Positions 48,371 through 62,600 are shown, counted from the stretch's first letter. The stretch: 64,000 nt of DNA from Diploscapter coronatus (GCA_964036155.1 OZ038423.1:50235249-50299248), one strand, 5' to 3'. Made by a program: numbers and translations. The notes: generated from the letters alone by a model not told the origin.

Positions 48371-51300
48371 TCAATTATTGTAGTTGGGGAAGAGAATTCC
48401 ATCGTTCTCCCAGAATTCAGTCATGGAAAAGTTCTCGATGTACTTGTCGAAAGTATCAGCGGAAAGAGGCCGACTGTACTTGTCCTTAATTTTTTAGCTT
48501 GAAATCTGCTCTATCTGGATTGGAAAGGAATTTGTTTTGTTGGTTTATTTCTCTTGCTATTTAGATTTTAAGATTTATCATTTAGTCTCGCAAAATCATC
48601 CATCTCTAACAAACTGTCCGAAAAAGGTGAAAATCGGCTAGTTGTTTCTTTAGTCCATGACCTATCAGTATCGTCAGAAAGGCTAGCAAATACATGAATG
48701 CTATATGTGATGTGAAAAGGCTATCATAACTTTACATCATTTGCGATGATAAAATTTCTATGACATTTTGTCAGAGACATGATATTCGCGTCCTAATTTT
48801 CCCTACAATCTATCCTAATGTAGGCTAAAGATGGAAAGAAACTCACAAGTCCGAGTGGCGCTTTGTCGTCGTCGAAGAATGGTGAATTCAGGGCGATAAC
48901 GGCAGTTCCGGCCAAGTTGATGAGGAAGAAAATAATCAAAATAATCCGATCGAAGACGTTCGCGACGAAGGTCCATTCATCCGAGATTTTGTCCTCGCTT
49001 TTCATGGCCCTGTAGTGGTCGGAAATGAATGCGATGTTGTCGATCATTCGACGAATCAGGTCGACATGCATTCCACGCAGCTGGGCCAATTGGCTTAAAC
49101 GCATCTGAATATAAACATAGCTGAAATGCACTTTTATGATTGTGTGTTGTATTATTTAGAATTTCCTGATCATCAACCAGGTGTGTTCGGAATTTCAATT
49201 CGAAAATTTCAGCATCTTTGTTACCTCAAAAATCTGAATTGTAATGTAACTGAAATCTTCAATGACACGAAATCGGAATTTCGAACACCTTTGTTATCGA
49301 TATTTATTCATTTTTCACAGGTAAGCATCTTCAAGCATGAATATTTAGCGTTTTTCTGAATAGACTTCCAGAAAAAGCACTGTTTACTGTACAAAAATAA
49401 AGTAACTTAAATAATAACAACTCACATCAACGGTCGAGAATTTGTGTTGTTGAGCCTCACTTTCGCTAGGAACTGACAGGAAAAAAGGAGAGGGACGGCG
49501 AGAGTTATTTCCGGCCATGAATGCGTCTGAAATGTAGAAATTCAAAAATTGAATAAAGACGGATTTTGTAAAATTTACCTGAACTCGTGCTTCCCTTCTC
49601 ACTGACTCCTTCTTCATCCTCATATTCTTTGAGCCAAAGAAATTTCGGTAAAGTTTTGACGAAGATCAGCCTCGTTAGAGGGCCCATTGGGGCTGCAGAG
49701 CCATCTCTTAAAAAATGACATCAGCCTACTTTTCATGGAAAATTCGAAAGAATGTAACTTTGCTTGACTTATAATTCAATTGAACCAAGAAAGATTCATT
49801 CAAAATGTGTTTTTCTGCATGGCAGAAACCTATCAAAAACAACAGTTGCAAAATTGTGACTTCAAAAATAACAGAATGACATACCTTCGATAGAAATTGA
49901 GCGACATGACAGATTGGATAATCGACACGAATACTGCGATCATCGTAAATAACAGGTACTTACCTTAAATCGTCAATAAAGCATCAATGATCATCAAAAT
50001 GTTTCAAGATTTTTCATGTAAACAACCAGAGGCAAATATCAATTTTGGCGAAAGTAAACTAGTTGAGGAATGAAAATATGCAATCAATAAGTTGCTTTAC
50101 TTGAAATTTGCAAGAAAAATAGACTCGAGCCCACATTTCTCACCGATAAGGGGAATTTTGATGGAAGTCGCAGGCAGCAAATCGATCAAAACGAGATAGA
50201 ACACGGAAATCGCGACAAGCACCGAGATCGAGAACGCGATTTTGTGCTAAATATTGATTTTAAAAAAATATATTTTTGAAATCCTTAATTTATATACCTC
50301 AATGGGCGGAACATAGAATACGAACATAGTCAGGATTGCTGAAAGTCAATTTTTAAAATATTTTTGAAAGAATAAAACGATAGTAGGTCTTACTTGCATG
50401 ATAAATTGGCAAAATGAAATTTCATTTCGAAATGATGAGTTTCCTTACCAATGAGCATGCAGGGAATAACGATATTGACAGTGTAGAAAAGAGGTTTTCT
50501 GCGTAAAGTCAACTCGAATGTCACGTCGATATAGTAATCCTGAATTCAACAAATCACCTCAGATCCTCAATTAAAACTCTTACTTGTCCACAACAACCTG
50601 GGTAGAGTTTGGCGTGCCTAGAAGATGTGATGTTCATTAGATCCCATTCCAAACTTCTAAAATCAACATGTTTACCGTGAATGAATTGGCTCTCCTATAA
50701 AATATTCGGCATGATCTTTCAAGAAGATAGGATTGCATTTCAATTTTCACGTGACAAATAAAATGTTTAATAAAAAGTGAAGGAAAAATCTTACGGATGG
50801 AAGAAACTGAGATCCATTCCCTTTTCAGAAAATTCGTAATCACTTCCATCTTCTTCGTCCTGCCGAGTTGTGATGGGGAAGTCAGTGAACTACAACAAAT
50901 TTTACCTTAAAGTAATGAATTTAAAGAAAGAAAACACATACAGGAATCTGTCGGATATCGAGGTAATATCCATTGTAGGACCAGCCAATGAACTTCATGC
51001 TGCTAAACAACCAAAACTTGATTACTTTCTAAGCGATGCAAGTCCTCACCATTTCTGTGAATCGTATGGAAAGAATCTAAATTTTCAAAATTTACAGAAA
51101 TTTATCAGTATTGCTTTCATAAAATTCTAAAAAAAAAACTTACTCGATGTCGATTGAGCAGAAAGACTTGTAGATAGAAGGAGGCTTCCAAACAACCAAT
51201 CCGTTGTAGTAGACCAGGGCATCATTCATTATTGTTATCTGGGGCTCTCCATCGGCATTATTGTAGAGCACGATGTCAGGAACCTGCAGAATTTCGATAA

Positions 51301-52249
51301 AGTTGCTTGGGTAAATTATGAAAATCCATACCCAAATCTGATCTGTCGGAATGTGCAACTTTCGAATTCCTCCTGCTTGAGCTGGGTCCCAAACCTGAAC
51401 AGGAAAAATTATAATAATTCTGGCAAGACATGGAATTCTTTTTATACGAAATTCTCCCTTTCATTTTATCTTCATCTTTTCCACGTTAGAAAATGTCATT
51501 TGAAACTTCCAATAAATAAAACTTAAACTCTTTTGTTTTTTTTTTCAAAATCCTACCAATTTGGTGTCCAACCATTGCATTTCGAGCCATAGATTTGTGG
51601 TTAGAATTTGGTTGACTTCGTCCTACAAAAAGATAATTTGGTGAATTTTCTCGTTGTATAACTTTCGAATTTCAAAGATCATTCAGAAGATAAGCAACAA
51701 ATTTGTCGAAATTAAATCAACTCGGAGCACAAACCTGCTGCATTATCGATTTTTTTATACTCGCATTGGCTATTAAATTAGCTAGATATCAAATTTCACA
51801 TCTTCACTCTAAATCTCTACAACTCGAAGAAATCTAGGGAAGAGAATCATAAATGAGCAAGAAAAGAAGGGAAAGCTTACGATATCGATGAGTCGAATGA
51901 GCGATGCACCGAATTTGACTCGAACTGCATCAGAGGCGTTTTTCACGGGACGCACGTTCTTGTTGTAATAATAGAGCAGGTCTTCGTACAGCTGATCGGC
52001 GAATTTCGTGGATTCGACACAACAAAACAGGCCTGAAATTACAAAATTCATAATCTTTAAATATGCAGATTTATAAAAAAAAAAATATGTCTTGTTGAGA
52101 TGAGTGATTTTTTAAAAATTATATTTTTTCGCTTTTGCAAAAAAAATACTTACATTTGGTAGCCTTACATTCACAGTCAAAATCTAATCATTGTTTTCTC
52201 AGAGAAAAACAGAAAAATACTCACCGATAAAGAATCCTAGTATCAGCAT
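48371..52249 (-). CDS. Nicotinic acetylcholine receptor alpha-type subunit, 528 aa
   Basis: Seventeen exons on the minus strand: 52225-52249, 51881-52032, 51557-51622, 51332-51394, 51144-51283, 51050-51076, 50942-51002, 50795-50859, 50584-50656, 50449-50539, 50298-50338, 50144-50246, 49885-49963, 49579-49706, 49426-49526, 48847-49104 and 48371-48484, giving 528 residues. The layout is signal peptide ([16 protein letters not shown]), extracellular domain, Cys-loop C144-x13-C158 (FFPYDSQKC), and vicinal cysteines C221-C222 (YPGCCGQ), which make it alpha-type. Then come M1, M2 ([19 protein letters not shown]), M3, a cytoplasmic loop with [11 protein letters not shown], and M4 ([14 protein letters not shown]). 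It should form part of an acetylcholine-gated cation channel. The 27-nt exon 51050-51076 carries the heart of the Cys-loop. The M2 9' position is Val and the -1' position is His. Worm genomes have dozens of such subunits, so none is named. Confidence 0.93.
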
Positions 52250-53557
52250 TTTGACCAAAACAGATCTTCAAGTAATAATCCAGTTCAGGTTCAGATTTGG
52301 TTGTCCATGATTTGTCTTCAAATACTAATGCATCAAGAAAGAGCACAGAGCAACAGACTGGAAGAGCGAAGGAGTTGATGTGCTAATGCAATGGAATGGC
52401 AAGAATTGAATATAGCAAAGGGAGGGAGCGAGGAAAAGAAAGATTGGTGAGAAAGCCAAGGAGCAGCTGCTAGAATTAAAGCAAGAAAAGAAAATAGCAG
52501 GAAATTTAGAGAAAACGACAAATCCACCAAAACTCCAATCCAATCAATTTTTCTGGACACTTTGAATACCATAGATTTGGAGAAACGGCAAGAGATAGTA
52601 AAAAGCTGGGAACTTCAATCAATAATTTTCAGAAACAGGACTTTCATAAAACTCGCTTATTCTTCTTCTCAAATCAAAGTCAAAGGCATGAATTTAGTGC
52701 AAAGTAATCAATGTTCAAATTGAGATCGAGATCAAATCATCATCCAATCAATTGCACAGAAAGAAAATATTTGATTTATAAAGCCAGAGTCGAGGATTAG
52801 TAGCTGGTCAAGATGTGGGTGGTAGTGTTGGAGAGGAGAGATGCAGAGCTGGTCGAGGAAGGAGTGGAAATGACAGAATCAACTGAAAAAAAAACAATTG
52901 AGAATTGATTCATTATGGTTCTTGCGAACTCGTTTGCGCTCTTTACATACCGCCGATATATTGTTCGATATGACATTGCGAGCTGCGCATTTCGTCGTCT
53001 TTATTATCACATTTTGCTTATTTTCTCATCTTCGATTTGTATTTATTTTCAGAGTTAACTTCATGATTCAAGAAATAACTTACTGTTTCATCAGAGCTGA
53101 CTCAGAAGGGTGTGAGTCATTGATAACCAACGGATGGCCAAATTGGTTGTTGATTTGCGATATGTTGCAAACCTGCATCAAATACCCAATTTCCCGAATT
53201 TTGGCAAAAATCTACTCAACTTTTCAAACTCAACAACTAATATTCACTGCAGAAAAAACATGGGCATTTCAGCATGCAAGATCTTACAAATCGAAGAAAA
53301 CACGTTTATCTATGAACAACAACGAATGATACATGATTAAAAGTAATGCAAACGATTCATAAAGTACCGGATACCATTTCGTTCAAATAGTTGCAGCAAA
53401 TTAATATTGAATAAGGCAAAATCGAACCGAATAAAATACAAATGAAGCTCATAGTAAGGTTCAAAAGGCAAGAATGTATTCAATAAATGGAATGTAGCGA
53501 AAAATTGATTAAACCTGAAGTCCGATATTTGAAAGGCGGGAATATTAAACCTTGGGG
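52250..53557. other. Intergenic region upstream of the receptor gene
   Basis: Gap of 1.3 kb. It has purine-rich DNA at 52340-52460 and an AT-rich remainder. A 143-codon plus-strand frame (52898-53329) has no splice support or family resemblance and is not called. Confidence 0.4.
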
Positions 53558-56064
53558 TTAAGGCGAGAGGTGATAATTGTATTTGAAGTCCTGAGGTGAG
53601 CTTTGCGTAGTAGCGGGTGGATAGTGAGAACGAGGATGAATGATAGAAGTAGTAGGAAGAAGAGTGCCTGGACCTGGCAAGGACATGCTAGGTTGGTGAT
53701 GCGGATGCAGAGTGGAATTAGAGGAGGATGCCATCATCGGGTCGAAGGCTGCCATTGTTTCGGGGGAAAAGTGACCTGCAAAGAGATCATAAACCACTGA
53801 ACTCAATTTGAAATGCTGAACTCTTGACTACAGTTTGTTCTTGTGCAAACTTGGTATTTTGAAAAAAAGCGTTGGAAAGATCTAATATTTTTACTAAAGA
53901 AGAATAGCCAAAATGGTCTCGTGCTTACCTAGAGTATCACCTGGAAAGTACCTCTCGAAATCCTCAGCGTCAACTTCACACGATTGTGTTCGACGTGATC
54001 GATTTCTGAAATTACAAAAATATTATTCTATTAAAAGTTTAAAAATAGCGGACTTCTAAATAAAGCAAAAGCCTTGCTTACTCACATAACGCCAGGAAAT
54101 GGGTTCGGTTCAATGGGTTCGGAATTTGGTCTTCGAACAGGAAGTCGACCTTCCTCAAGTCGCGGTTGTTTGGGAGGAATGTTGTAGGAACAACAGGGTT
54201 CATCCTCCTATAGTTTCAGAATGAAAAGACTAAATGTTGACATCAATTTCGAAAAACAGGAATATACAGTGACGTTCGAAAAAAATGCAAATAGCACAAT
54301 TTTTATAAAGTTAACCAACTCATATTAAACAACCGTATAAGAAATTCGGTACAGATTTGCATAAGCATTAATCAAAATTGCAAATAGGTGAAAATTTTTC
54401 ATCGTTTAGTTTTGTAGGAACCTATCTGCGAAACATAGAAAAAAGACGTTAACTATTCATTCTTCTCTGCCGTCACTGTATGAAGATCGACTTTATGAAA
54501 CCGAAGCGCTTTATTCTCATTAAGGTAGGACATATCTACTTCGATTTTTACTTTGGCGAAAGAAAATTCGTATTTTATCTCATTCATAATAGGAAAAGAA
54601 TGGAAGTAAACTTACATTAGTTTCGACTCCTGCAGAAGAACAGCTAGCAGAACCTGGAGATCGTCGTTGGAATTCGACTGGAGTCGCTCGACTTCTTACA
54701 AATGAGAGTCTGCGCCTTTTTGCCATCGACGACATGTGTGAAAGACTTACTGAAGGGAATAGAGAAAGGTTTGTATGATTGAATGGAATATTACCTTGTG
54801 AAACGGTAAAGTTAGCAGAATGAATGAGAGGCAAGAGTGAGGTTCTTTCTTCAACGCCTAGACTCAATGTGTGTCGCCAGAGAACGCAGGACAGTTTTTC
54901 GATCTATAAAATCGAAATAACTCATTTCATTACTCATTGACTTACGATGTCTTTCATCTTGATGAGTTCACCATAGAGATTCTCGTTCTCCTTGCACTGT
55001 TCCTCGAGTTCCTGCAAATGGTCTTCCTAATCGAGGTACAAATGATAATCGATAATTTGCTGGATGATGTGAATGATTTGAACGACTATGATAGATGATA
55101 TCACTCGATCTATAGTCGTTCAGTTCGGGTGCTGGCCAATTGATGTCAATGTACGTCACTCACTAATTCATTACGTTCTACTTCGTCTCTCTCTAAAAAT
55201 GGGATGGAAAATGCGCATCACCCTCGCTGCGGGCAACGTCATCTTTGCAGGTCATTTCTTCTGCGCTCTCTCGGTTTCATGAAGTCTCTTATTTTTCGCT
55301 ACCTATTCTCAAATGGTAGTATCGGGAGAAGGACAGGGAAGAGGGAGCGACGAATTTCGATGGAGTAGAGATAGGAGAATTCCTCTCGGAAAGGAGAAGA
55401 CACATCATTCGAATTGCAGAGAGAATGAAATCATAATAGAATCAGCCTCACGATTGTTGCAGAGAGTGCAGAGAAAATGAATAAAATGTGTAAAAAGGAG
55501 TGCAACGAGTGCGAACTAGGCGGTTGTAGAGACCTTTGAACTGAGCGAAGATCACCTTACTGACGCTGACGCCATCGCATTGTTTATGGTTTGGTCACCA
55601 GTGCACTATAAAAGACATGGAAAGAAGAGAACAAGGTTTTCATAATTACTCATTTCAAAAGTATAGTATTTCTGAATACTGTAGTAGAAGATATTCGAAC
55701 CTGAGCTATAAAATCGATATTTCCTTATCACTAACTACAAGCGAAATTAGCCTAAAATGATTAGAAGATGATACGCTTAGAATATCACGCAATAATTTAG
55801 CACTGCAAGATGGCAAATTCGCGCTAAAAATCTTCACAATCATCCAAATCTCTAAAAAAAACAGTAAAATCTTACTTTTTCAAGTTCCTTGATCCGTTCG
55901 ATTTTCTTCATTCGGGATTTCTGAGCAGCAATTCTGTTCTTCTCCTTCCTGCTAAGTGCCTTGACTTCTTCGTCTTCATCCACGACTGTATCTGCTGCAT
56001 TTGTCTGACTGACTGCTGGGAGATTTGTGCTGGACTGTTCATCCCGTTCTTCCAGTCCTTCCAT
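53558..56064 (-). CDS. BATF/ATF3-like bZIP transcription factor, about 304 aa
   Basis: Seven exons on the minus strand: 55876-56064, 54946-55011, 54795-54903, 54616-54749, 54086-54207, 53929-54005 and 53558-53775. From the ATG at 56064 they give 304 residues. An upstream in-frame ATG at 56133 would add 23. I prefer 56064 because a ggattgcag acceptor lies 11 nt before it. The basic region KEKNRIAAQKSRMKK shares NRIAAQKSR with vertebrate BATF. The zipper ELEEQCKENENLYGELIKMK then CVLWRHT ends like the VL..H of the BATF/ATF3/Fos group. A basic segment (MAKRRRLSFVRSRA) and a Pro/Ser/His-rich tail follow. It should act as an AP-1-type DNA-binding partner. The zipper exon is exactly 66 nt, as in the flanking bZIP genes. 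Confidence 0.82.
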
Positions 56065-59000
56065 GTCGTGACCGCCTGCAATCCATCCCACCATCACTAC
56101 TGCTTTGATTGGTTTACTCGTCATGATTGTCATTTCACTTCAATTTCCCATAGACTTCTACAAATCAATACAAGATCTTGTACGCTTGTTGTACACCTAT
56201 TTCCATCTATCATTTTCCATTTCCCTTTCATTAACTAACATTTTATCTGTTATAATTTCTCGAGACTACTTTTCAGTCGCGAATTTTCAAATCCATCACC
56301 AATACTTACAAATTGTTTAACATTGCTATCTTTGCAAGGCAGAAATATCAGTTTTGACGAAATGAAAAGTACCGAAAGATTCACGCAATATTTCAGTGTT
56401 TTACTCGGAAAAAGGGTTGTTTTGTGTGAAAACATCACAAATGCTACAAAAAAAAACCAAATAGCAATAGATAAGTCCAATTGTAAGTAGGAAGTTGTTT
56501 CCTTGAGAGAAATACTTTTTGTCTTAATGTTTTGGAAGTTTTCGCAATTAATTGTAAATAATGGTGGAAGATCGGTTTAACACAACTAAAATACTATTAG
56601 TTATTATCAAGGGATTCATTTTTGATGAGTGGCTACGTATTTGTTGTACCAAACTAAAGATGAAACAACATTAATAAACACTGGCAATGCACATTATTGA
56701 GTTGGTAAATGTTGATTCGACAAATTATTTTAGACATCGTATACATGGAGAAATACATTAAAAAATTCAATTCGAACTTGATCTTCTTACTTTGTTCTTT
56801 TTCATAAACAAAATCTATGTTATTGTTTGAAACTATTACAGTTTGCACTGGAAGTTTAGAAAACATTTGCTGTTCTTCATTTTCCTTAGAAAAGAGGTTC
56901 AAAAGTCAATAAGCGATGCATTCCCGATGAAAAAGTAGTAAGCAATTTGTTTCAAAAACTACCATTGTTCAAAATATTTATAAAAGAAAAGCTTGCAGGG
57001 GGGGAGGTATTCAACTTTCGAACCTTTGGCAAATTAAAAGAAGAGCGTGTGCATCAACTCAATAAAATCCTTTCCATAATAATCAAATTGAATTAGTGCA
57101 ATGCTAAAAATGTATCGTACCTATGTAAAGAGATTCGAATCTTCGGCTGCAAGACAGAGCCAGTTTGACGAGTCGTCGGTGCGAGTGCAGCAACGAAGGC
57201 ACCCGCTACAGTAGCAATCAAAAGGAGAAACGGTAAACGAAAAGCAGATAATGCCTGAAGGCAGAGGCAGCACAGCTGATGAGCTAGATGTCGGACAAGA
57301 GCACCGCAAACAGCTCTCGCCAAACCTACTCACTCACTTACTCGAATGCGGGCAATTTACCGTTCCTCATTGTCTTTAAATATCCCCTGTTCTGTGGTTC
57401 CTCCCCCTCTTTCACTCTCCTCCCTTCCTCTACTCTCTCACTGCAACCCCCGCGATGTCTGTGCTCTCTCATTTAGTGCCTGTCCCTCGCCTGCAAATAA
57501 CCGGTTGGCGATGCGCGGGTGACGCCAATCCCAAGGTTGACATCATGCGAACACTCTCTTTCCCTGCCGCATCCTCACGTCATTTACTCTCTCGTTTATA
57601 AACGATCAAATTTTACCACGAGCTTGATTATGATACAAGTGAAAGGTGCACATGTGTAAAAATGACCCGATAGTGATGAGACTGTGTTGCTTGAGCTGAT
57701 ATTTTTGGCCTCAGGAACGTAACCCACCCAAGGGGCAGGGCAACCAAAGAATTTCCCAGGTCAACTCTCATGTCCTCTATGTTATTATCACGGCGAGTGA
57801 CTAATCACTCTGATAGCTATTTTCCTACTGTGGTTCGCTGAATTGATTGTGCGAATTAGCAATTCGAACTAATATAGTTGTTCATAATAGCGTGTTGCTG
57901 ACTGCACCCAGATACTTTTTGATCAATGGAATTGAATTTTATTCGCAATAATTGATAAACTGTAAGATAAAAATTTCAAAAACATGAATCATTGTTTGAA
58001 ACAAGAGAGTAGTTCAAAACTCTGTGAAATTTTCGCCACTGGCGTTGATAGATTGATCTTCATTGTTGATACACAGGCTTTACCGTCACAAAGTAGAAAA
58101 AATAAGAATGAAGAAACGGAGTGTCCCCCACAGAGTAAATAACATTCTTATTAACAAATGTCAAAGTTTTTTTAAACTTTACTCTTGGTTCACATCGCTC
58201 AGAGCTGTTTAAAAATGAGATAAATCGAGCTATGATAAATGAAACAAATCGTAAAATAAATGAAGTAGAAAAAGATGAATAATTTTTAAGAAGCAATATT
58301 CCTCTCAAAATATAAGTCACTTTATACCAGTCGATTTGGGAACAAACGTAACGTGAAACAAGTTGATGTATGAAGAAATGGATGAGTGAACTAAATTAAC
58401 AAAGTTATACAAACATAGAGCATAGAAATGATGGACAAACGGAATGATAAAAATGTATGTGTGTGAGAAATGGAAATAAGAGTCTCTGGGATTATCGGAA
58501 GGAAATTACTGCATTTCTATACATTCAACTATGAATTTGGTCTTGCTTGATAAATGAAGATAAAAACAAGCTGACTAAACTTTAATTTGCTCAAGCCTCA
58601 CCAAATTGCTCAATTTTGGTCCCAAATTACTCCACTCGGTTAGTGATGCGCGCAAATATGCAAGTATTTTGTTGGCCGATTACTAGAACCGAGATACAAA
58701 ACCCCCAAAATGCAAGATTTCCTATATGCAAACTCGCATATAATAAGCATGAAAGGTGTATTTCTCATGCTCATATAGGTAACCAAGGGCATAGAATCCG
58801 AATATGAGGACCAAGGTTAAAGGTGAGGTAGGCATAGGCTACTACCGTCCTAAAATTTCCGTTTTACTAATAGGTATATGATAGATTTATGCATTAACTA
58901 TCTCTACGAATAGGGATAGGCAAACTTTCGGTACCAGGACCATTTCGATTTTCTTGTATTCAAATTTCATTCCTATGATATCTGAGGCTGATTATTATTA

Positions 59001-59679
59001 AAAATAGATCTCATACCCGGATTCTACGCCCTCGACTACTTCTATGAATATGCACAATACGCCTTATATGCGAATTTCTATATAGGGGGTCTTGTATTTC
59101 GCTCTGTATGTTTCCGACAAAAAATTCTTGCATGTCTGTGCATCGCTAATCAAGTGGAGTAATTCGAGACCAAAATTGAGCAGCTTGGTGGCTTGAGTCA
59201 AGTAAAATCGTACCAACAAACTAGCTGTAATTCTAAAGAAAAACAAGGCAATTGAGTCGTAATGATATGCTACAGAAAATATCAATAAAAAGTGAGATAG
59301 ATAACTAGTCGATAAATTGCAATTCGAAAACGATATTTCTAAAGTGTTCAGGAAAAATTATTGCATAAGTTATAAAGGCTCTAGGTTTAAGCTTATGGAC
59401 ACAAGTTGGACGAGTTCACTCGGGGTAAACTGAATTAAGGCTTGAACGTGCGAAAAAGATGACGGATTGCAAGAAGGGATGCTCGGTATTTAGCACAAAT
59501 ATCCCGATTAAAGTTTGTTTGACTCATCAACCTATGATAAAGTTGGAAACAGACGGAAATCGACTACTGATCGTATCGGTTTCAACTGATGCTAGAAGTC
59601 ATTGATGAATAAAACCAATCGATATAGACCGGGGAATTTGTGCTGATACAAGTGCTTTGATTTGTAAACGGGTGGTGAA
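56065..59679. other. 3.6-kb gap between BATF-like and Fos-like genes
   Basis: Mostly AT-rich. A pyrimidine-rich stretch at 57350-57480 and GC-richer DNA at 57480-57600 may be promoter DNA of the BATF-like gene. The imperfect palindrome at 58587-59203 is listed separately. No gene is supported. Confidence 0.35.
58587..59203. repeat. 620-bp imperfect palindrome with arms of about 200 bp
   Basis: The left arm (about 58587-58812) and the reverse complement of the right arm (about 59000-59203) align along most of their length. Shared blocks include GCTCAATTTTGGTC, AATTACTCCACT, TTCGCATATAA-like and GTAGAATCCG-like stretches. The ~190-bp centre is unpaired. The size and form fit a foldback or MITE-type DNA element, decayed. 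It has no coding capacity. Confidence 0.6.
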
Positions 59680-62600
59680 TTACAAAGGTCGCAAATCGGA
59701 TGACTGTTGGTTTTGAACGGGAGTTGGAGTGGAGACGAATTGCATCGCAGGCTGACCGGATGGAGTGAGACCAGTGCTCGCATTCAGAAAGTCACCTAGA
59801 TATGGATGGTCTAAGAATGATCCAGGATGACATGAATATTCACCTCCTCCGACATTGTTGAACAACTGCCCCCCGAAGTCGCCACCAGTTGTGAAGGTGT
59901 TCGACTGATTCATCAGGCATCTGAAGTTGAAACGCTATAATGTTCGACAATTCATCGTAAAAGTCATCAATTGGAACAGAATAGTTGTAAGGGAAATTTC
60001 ACAACCACTCAATTTTAACGAACTCGTGACTCTGACATCAATTGTGATATTGCAAAGTTAACATGTTTCATTTTCGATTAAAAAAAAATATATATTAAAT
60101 ATATATATTTATTCTATCTCAAGTGCTAGGTCTTTGGAGTTTAGAAGTCGAATTGTACCAACCTGCTAGGAGTAGTGATTGCTATATTGCTGCTGCCATT
60201 CGCGAGTCCATCCAGACCGAACAAATGACTGGGTCGTTCCACTTGAGGAGCCGTAACTTGAGACAAAGGAACGTCAACTTCGATCTTAGGAACCTAAATA
60301 TTTGCTGAAGTCTCCTCGATGAATGCATCGTTTTGATACCTTCATATCAGGCTCGAGAATTTGATTCTCAGTTCTTGGGGGAAGTTGAGGAGCGGGGAAG
60401 ATGCGCTTTCCGTTGGCATTGATGCTCAATTCAGATGCGACTGACTTGAATTCTGGCACTGAAAATAATAAAACTGAGTTCGAAATTTTTTCTTAAGTTT
60501 CTTACTCTTGGCGCGAGTGCGTTCCAATGATGCACTGGATGTGACTGGATTGGCCGTGGACGATTGTGGAAGTGAAGCATTGCTGACGTTGGTGAGGAAT
60601 TGCACGAATGGAAGAGCGTTTCTCTCATCGGCTGTCATTTTGCAATCGTGGTTCAGCAGAAACGCTTGCATCCTCTCGAACTGAAAACAAACTTCGTTAA
60701 AAATTAAGCTTGAATTTAACAGGCAAACCTTTGTTCTGATTAGTCGTATTTCTTCTTCCTTCTTGTCATTTTCCTCTCTGTACTTGTCGACTTGCTGAAA
60801 TTATTTGAATTTGAACCATTTCAATTTAGGAACTATAGATAATGATCTCGACTCCTAAGAAATTCCACTTTTTGACTCATGGAGAAACGTGTCTTCAGGT
60901 TCAATAGAGATCGAATTGAGTTTATTTTAAAGAAGAGGGATTTTCGTTCGAAATTGTGGAGTTGATTTTTTAAAATAATTATGTTTGAAATATTGGTAAA
61001 AATAATGAATTTTGAACTGTCTAATTTATCATCAATCCATGATATGTTTTTTTTTTTTTAAATAATAATCATCTTCAATCCTCGTCTTAGATTTTTATAT
61101 GGGGCATAGGAAAAAAGAAAACAAATCAATGAAGAATATAAGAGACCATCCAGAATTTACTAATATAATAAAATTTGGCGGAGTTTAGAGGAACTCAAAT
61201 CAGAGACATTGCATAAATCGAGTGCATTGATTCATTGAAGGTTTATGGCACTTATTGATCCGAATACCTAATTCTCAATCAATATTTCTAATACTCACTT
61301 CTTGAAGACTGGTCATTAGATCGAGTCTTCTCTGTCGACATCGTGCTGCAGCTTCTTTGTTTCTCTGTCTTCTCTTCAGCTTCTTATCATTGTCTTCATC
61401 GTCCATATCAATCTGAAATCAATTTACTCATTTTTGCACCACTATTATTCGAGCAATGCAAGATTATTTATTTTTGCCGCAGAAATGAATGGTAATGGCG
61501 AAAATAGGTATTTATCCTGTTTTGTTTTCGGACTTTTAATGATTTTCGATAATCAATTTTGCCTCTACACACTAGCAAAAGATATTGCAGCTAGTCCAAT
61601 TCCCCTGCACTGCAGAAATACTCATTTCGTTCCTCGCTTTTTCGATTATTGATAGATCGCAATGAAGGAATGAAAAGGGGGACTGCATTCTTCATTCTCC
61701 ACTCTCCATTTCTCCCTAATCTACAGTATGAGTCATTCGGGACTCCGCCCTCTTCCTTTCCTCCCCTCCCAACGCCTATCGTGCCTCTTACTTTATACGC
61801 CGCCTTATTTACCGATATTCCTACGATCAACAAGGCCTGGCAAATCTAGCATAAAAACTTGTAAATTTTTCTGACAAACTGTATCGTAAATTTACAGGAA
61901 CAGCGGAGGATTTATCTGGAATTTCGAAAAGGTACACAAATTCCCGGGATGAGTCAGATCCATAAAGCCGCGTTTCGCTAGGGGCATTGATAGGAAAGAT
62001 AGGAAGAAAAGGACAGGAAATGATCGCTGATAGTTGTTAAGCAGGCAGAAATAGAGAGCTCTTCTAAATGAGGACGGCTTTTGATGACAATTCACGTCAT
62101 GAAAAATAAAGATAGAGAACTGCTTGATTATAAATAACGCGCTTAATTTTGAATTTCTTCAGAAAAAGTGGCTTAATTTTTCATTTAAAAAACCGCAATG
62201 AGAATTCGTTCCTCTTCCTATCAACATCATATTGAAACTTTGAACAAAAATTAGCAAATTCGAAGCAGATCTCATATAAAATGCAGGGTCTGTTAAACTT
62301 TTTTTTTCAGTCTTGCATATAAATTTTTTATCAGAGACAAAATAACTGAAGTGAAGAATTTCGACTTTTTCGATAGAAATGAGTCTTAAATACAATGATC
62401 GTTTTCATAAAGAAATTTGCAATATTTTTGTTACATGCCGGAATAATGAATTTTGTCCAGACCTAAGACGGACGACCGTCAGAAACCCTTTGCGATTTAC
62501 TCCCTACAATATTTCTGTCAGAACTTTGTGTCTCTCAACTAATTTTTCTCAAAATTCATACTGCTCATGACGGTGATATCATAACTATGAGTTATTTCTT

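Noticed and set aside
52898..53329. 143-codon plus-strand open frame
   Set aside because: No signal, domain or splice context. It opens with a TTG and lies in an AT-rich gap between two minus-strand genes.
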